NCBI GenBank assembly: GCA_034440575.1
Contig: JAOTOL010001545.1
Span: 372,001 to 436,000 of the forward strand
Direction of reading: 5' to 3'
DNA: 64,000 nucleotides
Source of the DNA: Imbricaverruca yamaguchii
Taxonomy: Eukaryota > Arthropoda > Thecostraca > Neoverrucidae
The number at the start of each line of letters is the position of its first letter. Positions within the stretch are counted from its first letter, which is position 1. Position numbers and translations under genes: made by a program. This document shows, piece by piece, positions 44,306 to 55,704 of this stretch. The notes under the pieces are model-generated. The model made no database searches, was not told the origin of the DNA, and saw only the letters and a list, made by a program, of their open reading frames with translations.

Positions 44306-45934
44306 TCAGAGTAGCGTGACAGTCCACCATCATCGATAGCTCCTCAGCGACCCCTGAGTGGTGGGGGGGGGGGGGGCTTCCGCAAGATTCATCACTGACC
44401 GGTGGCCGTACCACATGACCCGCCACACCCGACGGAAGTCACGGTGGGCAGTCGGCCAGCCATCGGCACATAGACGCCGGCTCAGCGGCTTACCGCGCCG
44501 TACCAGCTGATGCGATGTGGCGGGACAGCGGCTGGCAAGTTAGAAAACATATAGCTATGGCCTGGTTACATAATTTGGTACGAAGCGTACTACCAGAAGC
44601 TAACTTCGTCACATGGAAGTTACATAGTGGACGATGAGGCTGGGGGATTTAGGCAATGTAGTTCGAGATGTTTTTTTTTGCAAAGTGTACAACTGAGGAG
44701 GGTACGAGGTTGTAGCTGTGAGTGAAGGGTGCGAGACCTGCCATGGCTGCTGTATGCAGGGCTGAGGTCTCTCACAGGCCGGGGCATTTTTTTGGATTTG
44801 ACTGAATATAAAAAAAACAAACTAACATTGGGGGGTACAAACTGAGGGACCCCCCCCCGACCAACCAGGGATCTTAGCCATGGGTGCACGCAGCTGTGAT
44901 TGGTATGAGGGAAGTGGAAGTGGAAGTGGAGGTCCGGGCTGGTATGTATAAAGTGCACAGCTCATGTTTGTTGGATAACTGGTGGTGGGCACGGCCCTAC
45001 CAGCTTTATTGGTGCCTATCAACCTCGCAAAATATGAACATCAGGTGTCTGGTCCAACGTTCGGTGTCCATGACACGCTATGGATGCTGGCGCGGCCCGA
45101 GGTGCTCCCACTGTGACGGAACCATACCGTCTTTGAAGTTGATCCCACGTTCAGTGCGCAGATCCAATGGTTTCACTAAGAGAGAAATTCCCCCGGTGGA
45201 TTGAAGTTTTCAAGGATGACAAGTGCATCTGGGCTCTTTCGGAAAATGAACTTGCAATTTGTTTGAAGTCATGAACGAGGGAAGATTTGAACCTTGGGAA
45301 ATATGGACTCACCCCGCTGCCGATTGGCCCTCATACCACCCTCCGGGCCTGGCGCTGCCGATGGGCCCCTGTGCCACCATCTGGGTCTGGCGGTATCAGT
45401 TGGCCATGGTGCTGCTAACTAGGTCCGGTGCACCTGCATGTTTACCTTGCGGTGACGTTTGGCCCAACAAAAACTGGCCTGGCGGTGAAATTATCCGGTT
45501 CGTCTGTGACTAAGCTGGTCGTGACCGACTCCAGGTTGTCCAGCGCATACTGGTGCGGCCAGGTGCACCACCGGCCGCGTCTGCAGCGAGGGCCTGGGCC
45601 TCAACTGGTCTGACGGCGGATACACTTCGGACCCCAGGCGCTTTGAAATTCAAGCAATTTCTGAGTTCCTGATTTCCCGTGATGCCAGCTCCGTTTTCTT
45701 TTCCTTCATCTGACAGAGAAATAGGCTTCAATCGGTGGCGGATGGTTTTCAGCGCATATCCTTAACTAAACATTGAATCGCCTCAAAGCTCTGAGAAGCA
45801 ATTTGTGGATGACCATCACAGCGCTACATTTCTTTCAGAAACGATTTTACACACTACTCTGCAGCCCCCTATTCATCCGTGTCCGAGAGGTACGAGTATC
45901 TACCGGAAACCGGTGGTGGACAGTGACAGTTGGG
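44306..45934. other. No recognisable gene
   Basis: Includes G/C homopolymer runs at about 44365-44378 and 44850-44859. ORFs on both strands (for example 44884-45204) lack motifs and splice context. Confidence 0.45.
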
Positions 45935-46955
45935 TTAGTGGTGATTGATAGTGTCATCTTGGTTGGGTTAGTGGTGACGGTTAGACTGGTGGTTAGTGGT
46001 GATTGATAGTGTCATCTTGGTTGGGTTAGTGGTGATGGACAGCGACATCTTGGTTGGGTTAGTGGTGACGGTTAGTGGTATCCTGGTCCGGTTAGTGGTG
46101 ATGGACAGCGACATCTTGGTTGTGTTAGTGGTGACGGTTAGTGGTATCCTGGTCCGGTTAGTGGTGATGGACAGCGACATCTTGGTTGGGTTAGTGGTGA
46201 CGGTTAGTGGTATCCTGGTCCGGTTAGTGGTGATGGACAGCGACATCTTGGTTGTGTTAGTGGTGACGGTTAGTGGTATCCTGGTCCGGTTAGTGGTGAT
46301 GGACAGCGACATCTTGGTTGGGTTAGTGGTGACGGTTAGTGGTATCCTGGTCCGGTTAGTGGTGATGGACAGCGACATCTTGGTTGGGTTAGTGGTGACG
46401 GTTAGTGGTATCCTGGTCCGGTTAGTGGTGATGGACAGCGACATCTTGGTTGGGTTAGTGGTGACGGTTAGTGGTATCCTGGTCCGGTTAGTGGTGATGG
46501 ACAGCGACATCTTGGTTGGGTTAGTGGTGACGGTTAGTGGTATCCTGGTCCGGTTTAGTGGTGATGGACAGCGACATCTTGGTTGGGTTAGTGGTGACGG
46601 TTAGTGGTATCCTGGTCCGGTTAGTGGTGATGGACAGCGACATCTTGGTTGGGTTAGTGGTGACGGTTAGTGGTATCCTGGTCCGGTTAGTGGTGATGGA
46701 CAGCGACATCTTGGTTGGGTTAGTGGTGACGGTTAGTGGTATCCTGGTCCGGTTAGTGGTGATGGACAGCGACATCTTGGTTGGGTTAGTGGTGACGGTT
46801 AGTGGTATCCTGGTCCGGTTAGTGGTGATGGACAGCGACATCTTGGTTGGGTTAGTGGTGATGGACAGCGACATCTTGGTTGTGTTAGTGGTGACGGTTA
46901 GTGGTATCCTGGTCCGGTTAGTGGTGATGGACAGCGACATCTTGGTTGTGTTAGT
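45935..46955. repeat. 66-bp higher-order satellite made of two 33-bp halves
   Basis: CCTGGTCCGGTTAGTGG recurs every 66 bp (for example 46082 and 46148). Each unit combines a GACGGTTAGTGGTATCCTGG half and a GATGGACAGCGACATCTTGG half, both following GGTTAGTGGT. About 14 units, with half-unit duplications at each end and a T insertion near 46555. Because 33 is a multiple of 3 and the unit lacks stops, long ORFs run through both strands; these are not taken as genes. Confidence 0.95.
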
Positions 46956-47544
46956 CGAGGGTATTGATTCCACCATTGGGAGATGTGCATACGACATTTA
47001 CTGATGGAGTAAGTATTCAGTGGCATCATTCACTAAGCACTGCTCTTCTGCCCTATGTGCACTTCTGCGCTTTGAGTACTCTTTTCTTTCAGTTTATCAA
47101 GCTACGTGAAATGGAAACCAGAACTATAACCTGTGCAGTTTAATCCGATCCTTGTATGCGTATTTGGAAACGTATTGAAACTATCTTCCTGCTACACATC
47201 AATTATGTATATAGATCGTAACATGCAAGGTGCTACCTGTTCAAGAGGCACAGCTAACCTCCTTGGTGTCCCTTGCTGCACTTGATTGGTATCCCTAAGG
47301 CGACCTACTTTGGTCAGTATTGGCATACATTTCTTACAACATTGTCTTCAAGGGGTCGTTGGATTTACGTCACCTCCAGCCAGAATGCTTGAAGCACCAA
47401 AAGAGGACTCTGTCTCAATTGTTACTGCTCAACTCCCTTACTGCTATTGGGCAGACAAATCGCTCCATACTGCAGCGGAGCTACCCAGCCAACAGCGAGT
47501 ACAAGGGATGAAAGATAGTGGAGCATCTGACCCCGTATGGAATG

Positions 47545-47745
47545 ATTGCGCCCCTCTGGCCGGGAAAGACTTCAGGAGGACCCGAGTGAGTCCCCCTGCT
47601 CAACGGATTTGTCAGCAGAAACGTCATTTTCCGAAGAAAAAGTGCCCCTTTCAGGTGAAAAGACTCCGGTATGCTAGTTTTCTGCTGGAGGCGCACCTCT
47701 GAGGAAATGTCCCTTCATAAGCAATTCTTGGATCCGCCCTTGAAA
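47545..47745. repeat. Family F remnant
   Basis: GCGCCCCTCTGGCCGGGAAA... ending ATTCTTGGATCCGCCCTTG, in the same style as 19346-19612. Accounts for the ORF at 47286-47702. Confidence 0.45.
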
Positions 47746-47794
47746 CTAGCAGATGTCGCTTGTCATCAACACTCCGAGCCATTTTTGAGCGACA

Positions 47795-49346
47795 GTGGAA
47801 GCCGACAGCAGCACATTGCTGAAACTATGCACTTCACTCCTTCGAAGTCCACTGGATTACAATGGTTTCCTCTTCGTCAGTTTATCTGCCAGCCTGATAC
47901 ACTGGCTGGAAGCGATCCAAAACGAGGTTCTCAGTCTCGTTACGGGTTATTTCAGCGCCACTCCAGTGCTGAACCTTCGTGTCGAAGCCAACGTGTCCAT
48001 TCTCGCCCACCGCCGTTGTTGCCATCCTCTTCGCTTCGGCATGGAAATTAAATCTGAGTACAATTGTTCTTACAACTCGTCGCCTCTCGCGACTGCGCGC
48101 ACCCATCGTGGTCGCCATCGTGCGGTTTCCACGGTCTCGAGATTTACACGTGATCTGCACGGGGCGTTTCAAATACCACGTGTGACGATTACGAAATGTG
48201 CTCGATCCGTCTAATTCTGGCTTCGACCTCCTCCAAGCGTCTTTTTTCCTTTTCTCAGAGCCCCGAAACTCGGCTCTGAAATCCTGAAGTCCGAGAGCGA
48301 TGTGAGGTATCTCGTGATGTCTGTGTTTATTTATGCTGATGGCTCCCGAGCGGGGAAAGGACTGGTGCTGTGTTTGCGTTTCATGAGGTGTTGTGCCATG
48401 CACATCTTCAAAATTCGATGTCAGTTTTTACTGCTGAGTTGTTGCAATATTTAGTACGCTGTGCCATGCACATCTTCAAAATTCGATGTCAGTTTTTAAT
48501 GCTGAGTTGTTGCAATCTTTGGTACGCTTCAGCATATCATTCACCACAAACTACTCAAGGTGGTTATTTGTTTCCACTGCTCTCGGAGCAATATTAAGAT
48601 ACCACGATATCTCCCATCCTGCTGCAGGTGATATGCGGGACTTACTGAGGAAATATCCAAACGTTTATATTCATTTCCTGTAAGTGGCCCCTGCGAGATA
48701 GCCGGGAACGAAAAAGTAGATCGAATACCAAAGGATAGCCTAGCATTTAAACTTCCCCTTGTCTGCTCATATCCGCTTTCTGACTCTCAACTCCCTTCAG
48801 CGGTCCATCCTTCAGAAGCAATGAGAAGAATCACCTCGTCATCACCTGTTTGCCATTAAATGAAGTCTGCCATGTTAGTCGGGGGGGGGGGGGACATAAA
48901 TACTGATTATTTGGAATACGAATGAGGTTGAGCCACGCTGACTCCTCCCATTGCCACTTGATCACCCGAAGCTCTCCCCCTGTCTGAGACCACTGCCACA
49001 CCCCACTTACAGTTGAACATTTTCCGCTTCGGTGTCCACGGGCTGTTTCTCACCGCCCGTTCCTGCACTGAGTCACTGCTCGTATAATCATGACTTAAGA
49101 ACCCTGCTTGGCAACCATCACTCAGCTCTACTGGAGAATCTCTTCACTTATTCAGTTGATTTTAATCCGACACCCGGATTTAGGCCGGTTGGTTTTTACC
49201 TGAGAACGTGTTGGCCAATCGTGCATAGGGTTTCCATTTCCGAGGTGGATGTTTTCCTCAGATTTATGCGTACGGTTTCAGGTTTGTCCTCTGTCATGTT
49301 GTCGTGGCGTCTGGGAATATTTTTACCTTCCGACAAGCTCGCCTAG
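47795..49346 (+). pseudogene. Degenerate non-LTR retrotransposon (LINE): RT end, RNase H and C-terminus
   Basis: Three consecutive LINE ORF2 segments are readable across frameshifts. (1) 47820-48120: LLRSPLDYNGFLFVSLSAS, LEAIQNEVLSLVTGYFSATP and VLNLRVEANVS, the RT thumb/connection. (2) 48310-48760, RNase H: VFIYADGSRAGKG (first Asp), SVFTAELLQ (Glu), a degraded second-Asp site at STALGAIL, and AGNEKVDRIPK (last Asp). (3) 48925-49300: RMRLSHADSSHCHLITRS, a TGA, then DHCHTPLTVEHFPLRCP, and LRTLLGNHHSALLENL. Several frameshifts and stops make it dead. A 60-bp segment of the RNase H region is duplicated in tandem (about 48388-48447 and 48448-48507). Confidence 0.85.
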
Positions 49347-49911
49347 AGGTGATTTACTCCCATCCGTGAATATTACTAAGCTATGATAGTATCACAATAT
49401 ATTGAGTATAATACAGTTGTGAGCGCAAAATGACCCTGGATGTCGACGCGCCCCTAAGCCCCAATTCGCCACCACCTTTGTGTCATGTTCGCCGTAAATA
49501 AAATCGAATGCGATTATAATTTGTCTCTGCTCCATTATGTCTGGAAGCATGGAAGGGTCTCCGCCAGGGTGATCAGACCGGGTATTTGTCTGGCGCAGGT
49601 GGCACTTATCTCTGCCGGGTTGGGTTGCTGTCATTCCCTGTGATACCCTGGTCTTCTGGTTTACCGTTGGTCGGTGTGCTGTGCCCTCCACACCAGTTGT
49701 ATTATTCTTGCCACCGGACCGATGAGCTGGATTAACTATCTCCTTTATGCCATTTTAAATCCTTGGCGTACCTTTGCATTGCCCGGATAACAATTAACCG
49801 ATACAGTAACTTCCCTCAACAGTGGTATGAAGACTATCAATCCCATCCCCCCAAATAATAATAAAAAAACTGCACTTGACTTACGGGCGGAGAGACGGGG
49901 ACCGCAGCTTT
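49347..49911. other. No recognisable gene
   Basis: Contains a SINE tail module at about 49428-49465 (GTCGACGCGCCCCTAAGCCCC). No other feature seen. Confidence 0.45.
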
Positions 49912-50200
49912 GGAGCTGGGGACACGCCCTGCAATATTCTGTGTCCATGCATAGGGTGACTGCAGTACATAATGGACTGGTCCCTAGCTGGGGACACGCC
50001 CTGTAACACTCGGGGCCATGTACAGGGTAGCTGCAGTACGTAATGGACTCGTCACGAGCTGGGGACACGCCCTGTAACACTCGGGGCCCATGTGCAGGGT
50101 GACTACAGTACGTAATGAACTCTTCCCTAGCTTGGGGCGCGCCCTGTAACACTGGGCCCATGTGCAGGGTGACTGCAGTTCGTAATGGACTCGTTCCCAG
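49912..50200. repeat. ~71-bp tandem repeat, 4 copies
   Basis: AGCTGGGGACACGCCCTG recurs four times, each followed by a CATG..AGGGTGACTGCAGTACG phrase and TAATGGACT. The last unit is altered (GGGGCGCGCCCTG). Confidence 0.9.
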
Positions 50201-50319
50201 CTGTTGTTCTGGCGGTTGTACCTACAAGATATTCCTGGTTTATTTTTGCACCATTTTATAATGGGAAGAATCTTTCAGGGAAGTTCTACCTCGCTACCAC
50301 GCTGTCAAACTGGCCCGAC

Positions 50320-51192
50320 TCGTGGTCTTGTCACGCCAGCACCTCCGCAGTGGGTCAGTTGATGGCACGCCGCCGGGCCGTGGTCTTGTCACGCCAGCAC
50401 CTCCGCAGTGGGCCAGTTGATGGCACGCCGCCGGGCCGTGGTCTTTACGCCAGCACCTCCGCAGTGGGCCAGTTGATGGCACGCCGCCGGGCCGTTTGAC
50501 GCCAATCGCATGGCCATTGATGGCACGCCGCCGGGCCTGGTCTTGTCACGCCGCACCTCCGCAGTGGGCCAGTTGATGGCACGCCGCCGGGCCGTGGTCT
50601 TGTCACGCCAGCACCTCCGCAGTGGGCCAGCTGATGGCGCGCCGCCGGGCCGTGGTCTTGTCACGCCAGCACCTCCGCAGTGGGCCAGCTGATGGCACGC
50701 CGCCGGGCCGTGGTCTTGTCACGCCAGCACCTCCGCGGGCCAGCTGATGCCCGGCCGTGGTCTTGTCACGCCAGCACCTCCGCAGTGGGCCAGCTGATGG
50801 CACGCCGCCGGGCCGTGGTCTTGTCACGCCAGCACCTCCGCAGTGGGCCAGTTGATGGCGCGCCGCCGGGCCGTGGTCTTGTCACGCCAGCACCTCCGCA
50901 GTGGGCCAGTTGATGGCGCGCCGCCGGGCCGTGGTCTTGTCACGCCAGCACCTCCGCAGTGGGCCAGTTGATGGCGCGCCGCCGGGCCGTGGTCTTGTCA
51001 CACCAGCACCTCCGCAGTGGGCCAGTTGATGGCACGCCAGCACCCCCACAGTCGGCCAGTTGATGGCGCGCCGCCGGGCCGTGGTCTTGTCACGCCAGCA
51101 CCTCCGCAGTGGGCCAGCTGATGACGCGCCGCCGGGCCGTGGTCTTGTCACGCCAGCACCTCCGCAGTGGGCCAGTTGATGGCACGCCGCCG
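50320..51192. repeat. 58-bp tandem repeat, about 14 copies
   Basis: The unit GGTCTTGTCACGCCAGCACC, TCCGCAGTGGGCCAGTTGAT, GGCACGCCGCCGGGCCGT repeats with small deletions (for example near 50500 and 50735). The period is not a multiple of three, so overlapping ORFs here are artefacts. Confidence 0.95.
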
Positions 51193-51284
51193 GCCGGCGC
51201 AGCAGGCTCCCATACACACCGGCCGTGAACCCTGGCCATCAGATAAACAGTGCAGCCGGGCGTGTTCGCAAAGGTCGGTCGGGT

Positions 51285-51420
51285 CGATTGGATGGTCGGT
51301 CGGTCGGTCGGTCGGTCGGTCGGCCGTTCGGTCGGCCGTTCGGTCGGTCGGTCGGTCGGTCGGTCGGTCGGTCGGTCGGTCGGTCGGTCGGTCGGTCGGT
51401 CGGTCGGTCGGTCGGTCGGT
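51285..51420. repeat. (CGGT)n microsatellite
   Basis: About 34 tetranucleotide units with two CGGCCGTT interruptions. Explains Gly/Arg/Ser/Val-rich ORFs. Confidence 0.95.
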
Positions 51421-51875
51421 TGGTTGGATTGTTGGTTGGTTGGATTGTTGGTTGGTTGGATTGTTGGTTGGTTGGTTGGCTGGTTGGATTGTTGGCTTGT
51501 TGGATTGGTGGTTGGTTGGTTGGCTTGTTGGATTGTTGGTTGGATTGTTGGTTTGTTGGATTGTTGGTTTGTTGATTGGTTTGTTGATTGGTTTGTTGAT
51601 TGATTGGTTTGTTGATTTATTGGTTTGTTGATTGGTTTGTTGATTGGTTTGTTGATTGATTGGTTTGTTGATTGATTGGTTTGTTGATTGGTTGGTTTGT
51701 TGATTGGTTGGTTTGTTGATTGATTGGTTTGTTGATTGATTGGTTTGTTGATTGGTTTGTTGATTGGTTTGTTGATTGGTTTGTTGATTGGTTTGTTGAT
51801 TGGTTTGCTGATTGGTTTGTTGATTGGTTGGTTGGTTGGTTTGTTGATTGATTGGTTGGTTGGTTGTGTTGGTTG
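51420..51875. repeat. TTGG/TTGATTGG-type composite microsatellite
   Basis: Runs of GGTT, GGATTGTT and GTTGATTG units form a higher-order pattern, with a gradual shift from TTGGATTG to TTGATTGG. Long Asn/Gln/Thr/Pro-type ORFs on the minus strand are artefacts. Confidence 0.95.
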
Positions 51876-52048
51876 TTCCCTGGAGGTGACGTCAAAGCAG
51901 TGGCGATGGATTAATATTTGACTATGGGAGGTAAGGATGTTTTGGAACTGAAATTCCTTGAGTGTTTTAGGTAAAATTAAAGAAATTTTTGCAAATGTTT
52001 CTTTGGAACGAAGTCGCGCTTTATCGGCCATTCTTTAATATATGGAAA

Positions 52049-52622
52049 TACTAGTGGCCCGTACCCGACTTCGCCCGGGTTGTAAAACGAATTCATGTAA
52101 ACTGGTAAATGTGTATTGCACATCATGTAATCATGTTACACAGTAACAATGCATTGGTTTCACACACACACACACACGCGACCCATGTTTTTGACATATG
52201 ACCTATGACCGGAATCGTGTTGGCCGCATGACGTGCACGGGTAGCAGAAAGGCGACAATTGTGTTGCTGTGGTGTTTCTTTTTTACGCAATATAGCCTGC
52301 CTCTCTCGTCTCTCAGTCAAACGCTGTTTTCGTTGCTCAGCAGTCTCGCGTTCGCGATGAGCCCTTTTACGTTTCACAGATGGCGTATCATCCTTAGGCA
52401 TTGGTTTCTGTGGTTTTAACATTGTCGCATCACTTCGCGGACGGACGCACGCACTCGCCACCACTGTCACACGGAGACAGGTATTATTGATACGAGTCAT
52501 CGCAGACATCAGATATTGTTGTGACGTCACAGGAATACTCGATGCTGATTGGTCGAAGTTGTGTGTGTCGACCAATCGGGAGAGAGATCCAAACAAAACT
52601 CGCCCTTTATATAGTGGATTGA
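52049..52622 (-). mobile_element. Possible mobile-element remnant with Arg-rich ORF
   Basis: A 157-codon minus-strand ORF (52596-52123) contains KRKRAHRERETAEQRKQRL and TERRERQAILRKKETPQQH, the repeating ExxEQRxxRLxxRRE arrangement found, as I recall, in N-terminal regions of Helitron-associated and other uncharacterised invertebrate ORFs. The region is flanked by AATACTAGTGGCCCGTACCC with GACTTCGCCCGGGT on the left, a motif common at ends of interspersed repeats, and by TTTATATAGTGGATTGA on the right. No replicase/helicase or target duplication is visible, so assignment to Helitrons is tentative. Confidence 0.35.
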
Positions 52623-53284
52623 GCGACAGCCGATGCCCAATTCATCCATTCCTCTTTTAGTCATATCAATAGCAGAAGTATTGCTGACTAAGTGTCCAAT
52701 ATCGTGATTTTATATCTACCCATCTCATTGGTATCCTAAAAGGAACGGTGCCTGAGAGCGGATGAAAAGGTCCCACTATTTTGACAGGTCAGTTGAACTC
52801 AACCCCCACCCCCGGCCCGCCACCTCTGCGTCACAGCTTGGCCGCTGTGGAAATGTCGCGAAGGCGACATCTGTAAGAGACAAACTGTACACACGGCTTC
52901 AGAAATGTTGCTCTCGGTATGGTGCACTATCTCGAAAGAGATAACACGAGTCGAAATTCGCTTTGCTCTGTAATATACCAGGCTTGTGGTCATGTGCCTT
53001 GTGGTGGCTTTCAGCACCATTTTCTTAGGCCCACCGCCGCACTTACATCAGACGAACACTGCGCAGTTGTTGCAATCTCAATTATAGCTGAAAACACTGT
53101 TGAAATGTGCTATATCTCGCCAAGCCGTTCTCGTAATGTTACCGACTGGAAGTAAAATTGCGGTGCAACGAAACGCCATTAAGTGAATGAGGTGAAGAAG
53201 CCACTATGTAGCGACAAGTAATGCCGTACGAAAGACTAGCAGTCGGCCGGTCTATGGCAGTGGCCGGTGGCCACGTGAGCTGCC
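52623..53284. other. No recognisable gene
   Basis: Short ORFs only, no motif. Confidence 0.5.
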
Positions 53285-53592
53285 CAGATTCCTCCGGCGG
53301 TCGCGTCGCTCGTACCATGCACGGCGACTCCTCCCTCCGGCGGTCGCGTCGCTCGTACCATGCACGGCGACTCCTCCACTGCCCGGACGCCCCCGGCGGT
53401 CGCGTCGCTCGTGCCATTCACGGCGACTCCTCCACTGCCCGGACGCCCCCGGCGGTCGCGTCGCTCGTACCATGCACGGCGACTCCTCCACTGCCCGGAC
53501 GCCCCCGGCGGTCGCGTCGCTCGTACCATGCACGGCGACTCCTCCACTGCCCGGACGCCTCCGGCGGTCGCGTCGCTCGTACCATGCACGCG
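53285..53592. repeat. 56-bp tandem repeat, about 6 copies
   Basis: GGCGGTCGCGTCGCTCGTAC, CATGCACGGCGACTCCTCC, ACTGCCCGGACGCCCCC repeats at 56 bp (53410, 53466, 53522, 53578), with a shorter unit at the start. Apparent ORFs of 130-190 codons on both strands follow from the stop-poor GC-rich unit. Confidence 0.93.
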
Positions 53593-53599
53593 CGACTCG

Positions 53600-54740
53600 G
53601 CTCGTCCATGCGCACTCCCCGACGCCGACCATGGAGTCCTCTTTACATCGGTTCCGGGAGGTTCAGGAACGTGCGCACAGGCACCCCCCACCGTGCGGCG
53701 ACCGGACCCGACGAGCTCTTGCGAATCGGCCCGCGACGAACTCGGAAACGGAGCGTCCGGATGAGTTTACAGCTCACTTTGCAGTTGTGACCGTGCATCT
53801 GACACGGGTGACGCGAGTCCCGAGGCAGGAATTTGCAGAGATCGTGTGTGTCTGGCTGGTGCTCGGGAGGCCGCAGTTGCACCCACGAGACTACACCGTT
53901 CCTGCCATTTGCAGGTAGTAATTTAACTGATGACCCGTACTTAGCGTGCACCTGAATGCGATATTGCCCCTCCCCCGACTGCCCCGTTTACGGGTGGACC
54001 GGAGTGGACCAGACACACGACCTGCATGAGACCGAACATTAGAGCACCCGTCTCGGCGCACCAGTCGACCGGCACGCACCAGCAAGTCTGCTGCATGATT
54101 GTGTGTGTCGTGGAAACTGCTCGGCACACGTCCTGTCACTTGCATCGACCGGAGACGCGACACACCCGGGCGGCGCTTCGGCGGCGGCGGCGGCGGCGGC
54201 GGGGGCGGCGGCGGCGGCGGCTGTGGCGACACCAGCACCGCCGTCACCACCAGGCCGCTGCCGACGGCGCCGTCCGCCGCCGGCACCCACGGGCGCCGGC
54301 GCCGTGCGGGTGCACGACAGCCGGGTGCTGCCATGGCCGGCGGTCGGCACATGGCTGCCGGTGGTTGGCGATCCGGTGGCCACGTTATGTGTGGCTGGTG
54401 GACGAGCCGCCGCCGGTGGGGACGGGTGGGAAGCGCACTGGTCGCCGCCGCCGCCGCTCGGCCGGCTCGGCCCGCTGCCTCCCTGGCCGTGCCGCCCGCC
54501 CGCCGGCCTGGGGCCATCAGCCGGCCGGGCGGCGGCGGCCGGCGTCTGACGGGGACTGGCGACCTCTGGCGACTTCTGGCGGCATCTGGCGACCTCTGGC
54601 GTGTACGGCGACCTCATTCGGTGTTTGTCTGAACGGGCGGTTGCTGGTGACACAGCTGTTGTCGAGCTCAGCTGTTTACGCACGGGCTGAGGCGGCTGCC
54701 AGTTCCACTGTTCAGTCGTCTTAGGCGGCATTTGTGCGTC
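53600..54740. other. CpG-rich block, possible promoter or first-exon region
   Basis: Strongly GC- and CpG-rich, with a (GGC)n run near 54178-54222. ORFs up to 232 codons occur on both strands; none has a recognisable motif, and the Ala/Arg/Pro-rich compositions fit chance reading of GC-rich DNA. TGGCGACCTCTGG/TGGCGACTTCTGG phrases repeat at 54557-54600. A CpG-island promoter is possible, with no gene to attach it to. Confidence 0.35.
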
Positions 54741-54756
54741 GGACGGGACTGACTGC

Positions 54757-55437
54757 TCTGATCACACTTGCTGATTTCTGATCATACCTGCTGATTTCTG
54801 ATCATACCTGCTGATATCTGATCATACCTGCTGATATCTGATCATACCTGCTGATATCTGATCATACCTGCTGACTTCTGATCGTACCTGCTTACTTCTG
54901 ATCGTACCTGCTTACTTCTGATCGTACCTGCTTACTTCTGATCATACCTGCTGACTTCTGATCGTACCTGCTTACTTCTGATCATACCTGCTTACTTCTG
55001 ATCATACCTGCTTACTTCTGATCATACCTGCTTACTTCTGATCGTACCTGCTTACTTCTGATCGTACCTGCTTACTTCTGATCATACCTGCTTACTTCTG
55101 ATCGTACCTGCTTACTTCTGATCATACCTGCTGACTTCTGATCATACCTGCTGACTTCTGATCATACCTGCTGACTTCTGATCATACCAGCTGACTTCTG
55201 ATCATACCTGCTTACTTCTGATCATACCTGCTGATATCTGATCATACCTGCTGACTTCTGATCATACCTGCTGACTTCTGATCATACCTGCTTACTTCTG
55301 ATCATACCTGCTTACTTCTGATCATACCAGCTGACTTCTGATCATACCTGCTGACTTCTGATCATACCTGCTTACTTCTGATCATACCTGCTTACTTCTG
55401 ATCATACCTGCTTACTTCTGATCGTACCGGCTGACTC
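54757..55437. repeat. 20-bp tandem array, about 34 copies
   Basis: The unit CTGATCATACCTGCTTACTT keeps exact 20-bp register throughout. Variation is limited to ATC(A/G)TACC, CTG/CAG and CTTACTT/CTGACTT/CTGATAT/CTGATTT. Each unit contains TGATCA, a 6-bp palindrome, when the A variant is present. Confidence 0.96.
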
Positions 55438-55540
55438 TTTCCGTGCCGCTGGCATGGACAATTGTTATCTACATTCATTTGTGCCTGCGATAGCCCTTAT
55501 TTGCTGATGACCTTTGTATTAAAAGTCGGCGGTAGGCTGT

Positions 55541-55704
55541 GGCGGCCGCGGTAGCTCAGTCGGTTTAGCGTCGGACTATTGAACGTCTGTTCGAATCTCA
55601 CAACCGACGGAATTTACTGAGTCCACCCGGGACCAATCGGCGTGAGAGGTTGGCGAGGCTGTACAACCTAGCGGATGAATGCGTCGTAAATGACGTAAGG
55701 TTCT
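55541..55704 (+). mobile_element. tRNA-derived SINE, type B
   Basis: Head GGCGGCCGCGGTAGCTCAGT, B-box-like TGTTCGAATC, body CGGCGTGAGAGGTTGGCGAG, tail GAATGCGTCGTAAATGACG. Flanks TCGGCGGTAGGCTGT (about 55525-55540) and TCGGCAATAGGCTGT (55705-55719) form an imperfect target duplication. Confidence 0.85.

Noticed and set aside
45968..47004. Long ORFs on both strands (155-202 codons, plus; 158-180, minus) with regular peptide repeats
   Set aside because: The 33/66-bp unit is a multiple of three and lacks stops on both strands; equal openness on both strands argues against coding.
51090..51921. A 313-codon Asn/Gln/Thr/Pro-rich ORF and Gly/Arg/Val-rich ORFs on the other strand
   Set aside because: Pure microsatellite translation; no non-repetitive domain with a motif.
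53891..54731. Ala/Arg/Pro/Gly-rich ORFs of 148-232 codons on both strands in the CpG-rich block
   Set aside because: All frames are open because of extreme GC content and a (GGC)n run; no motif or splice support.
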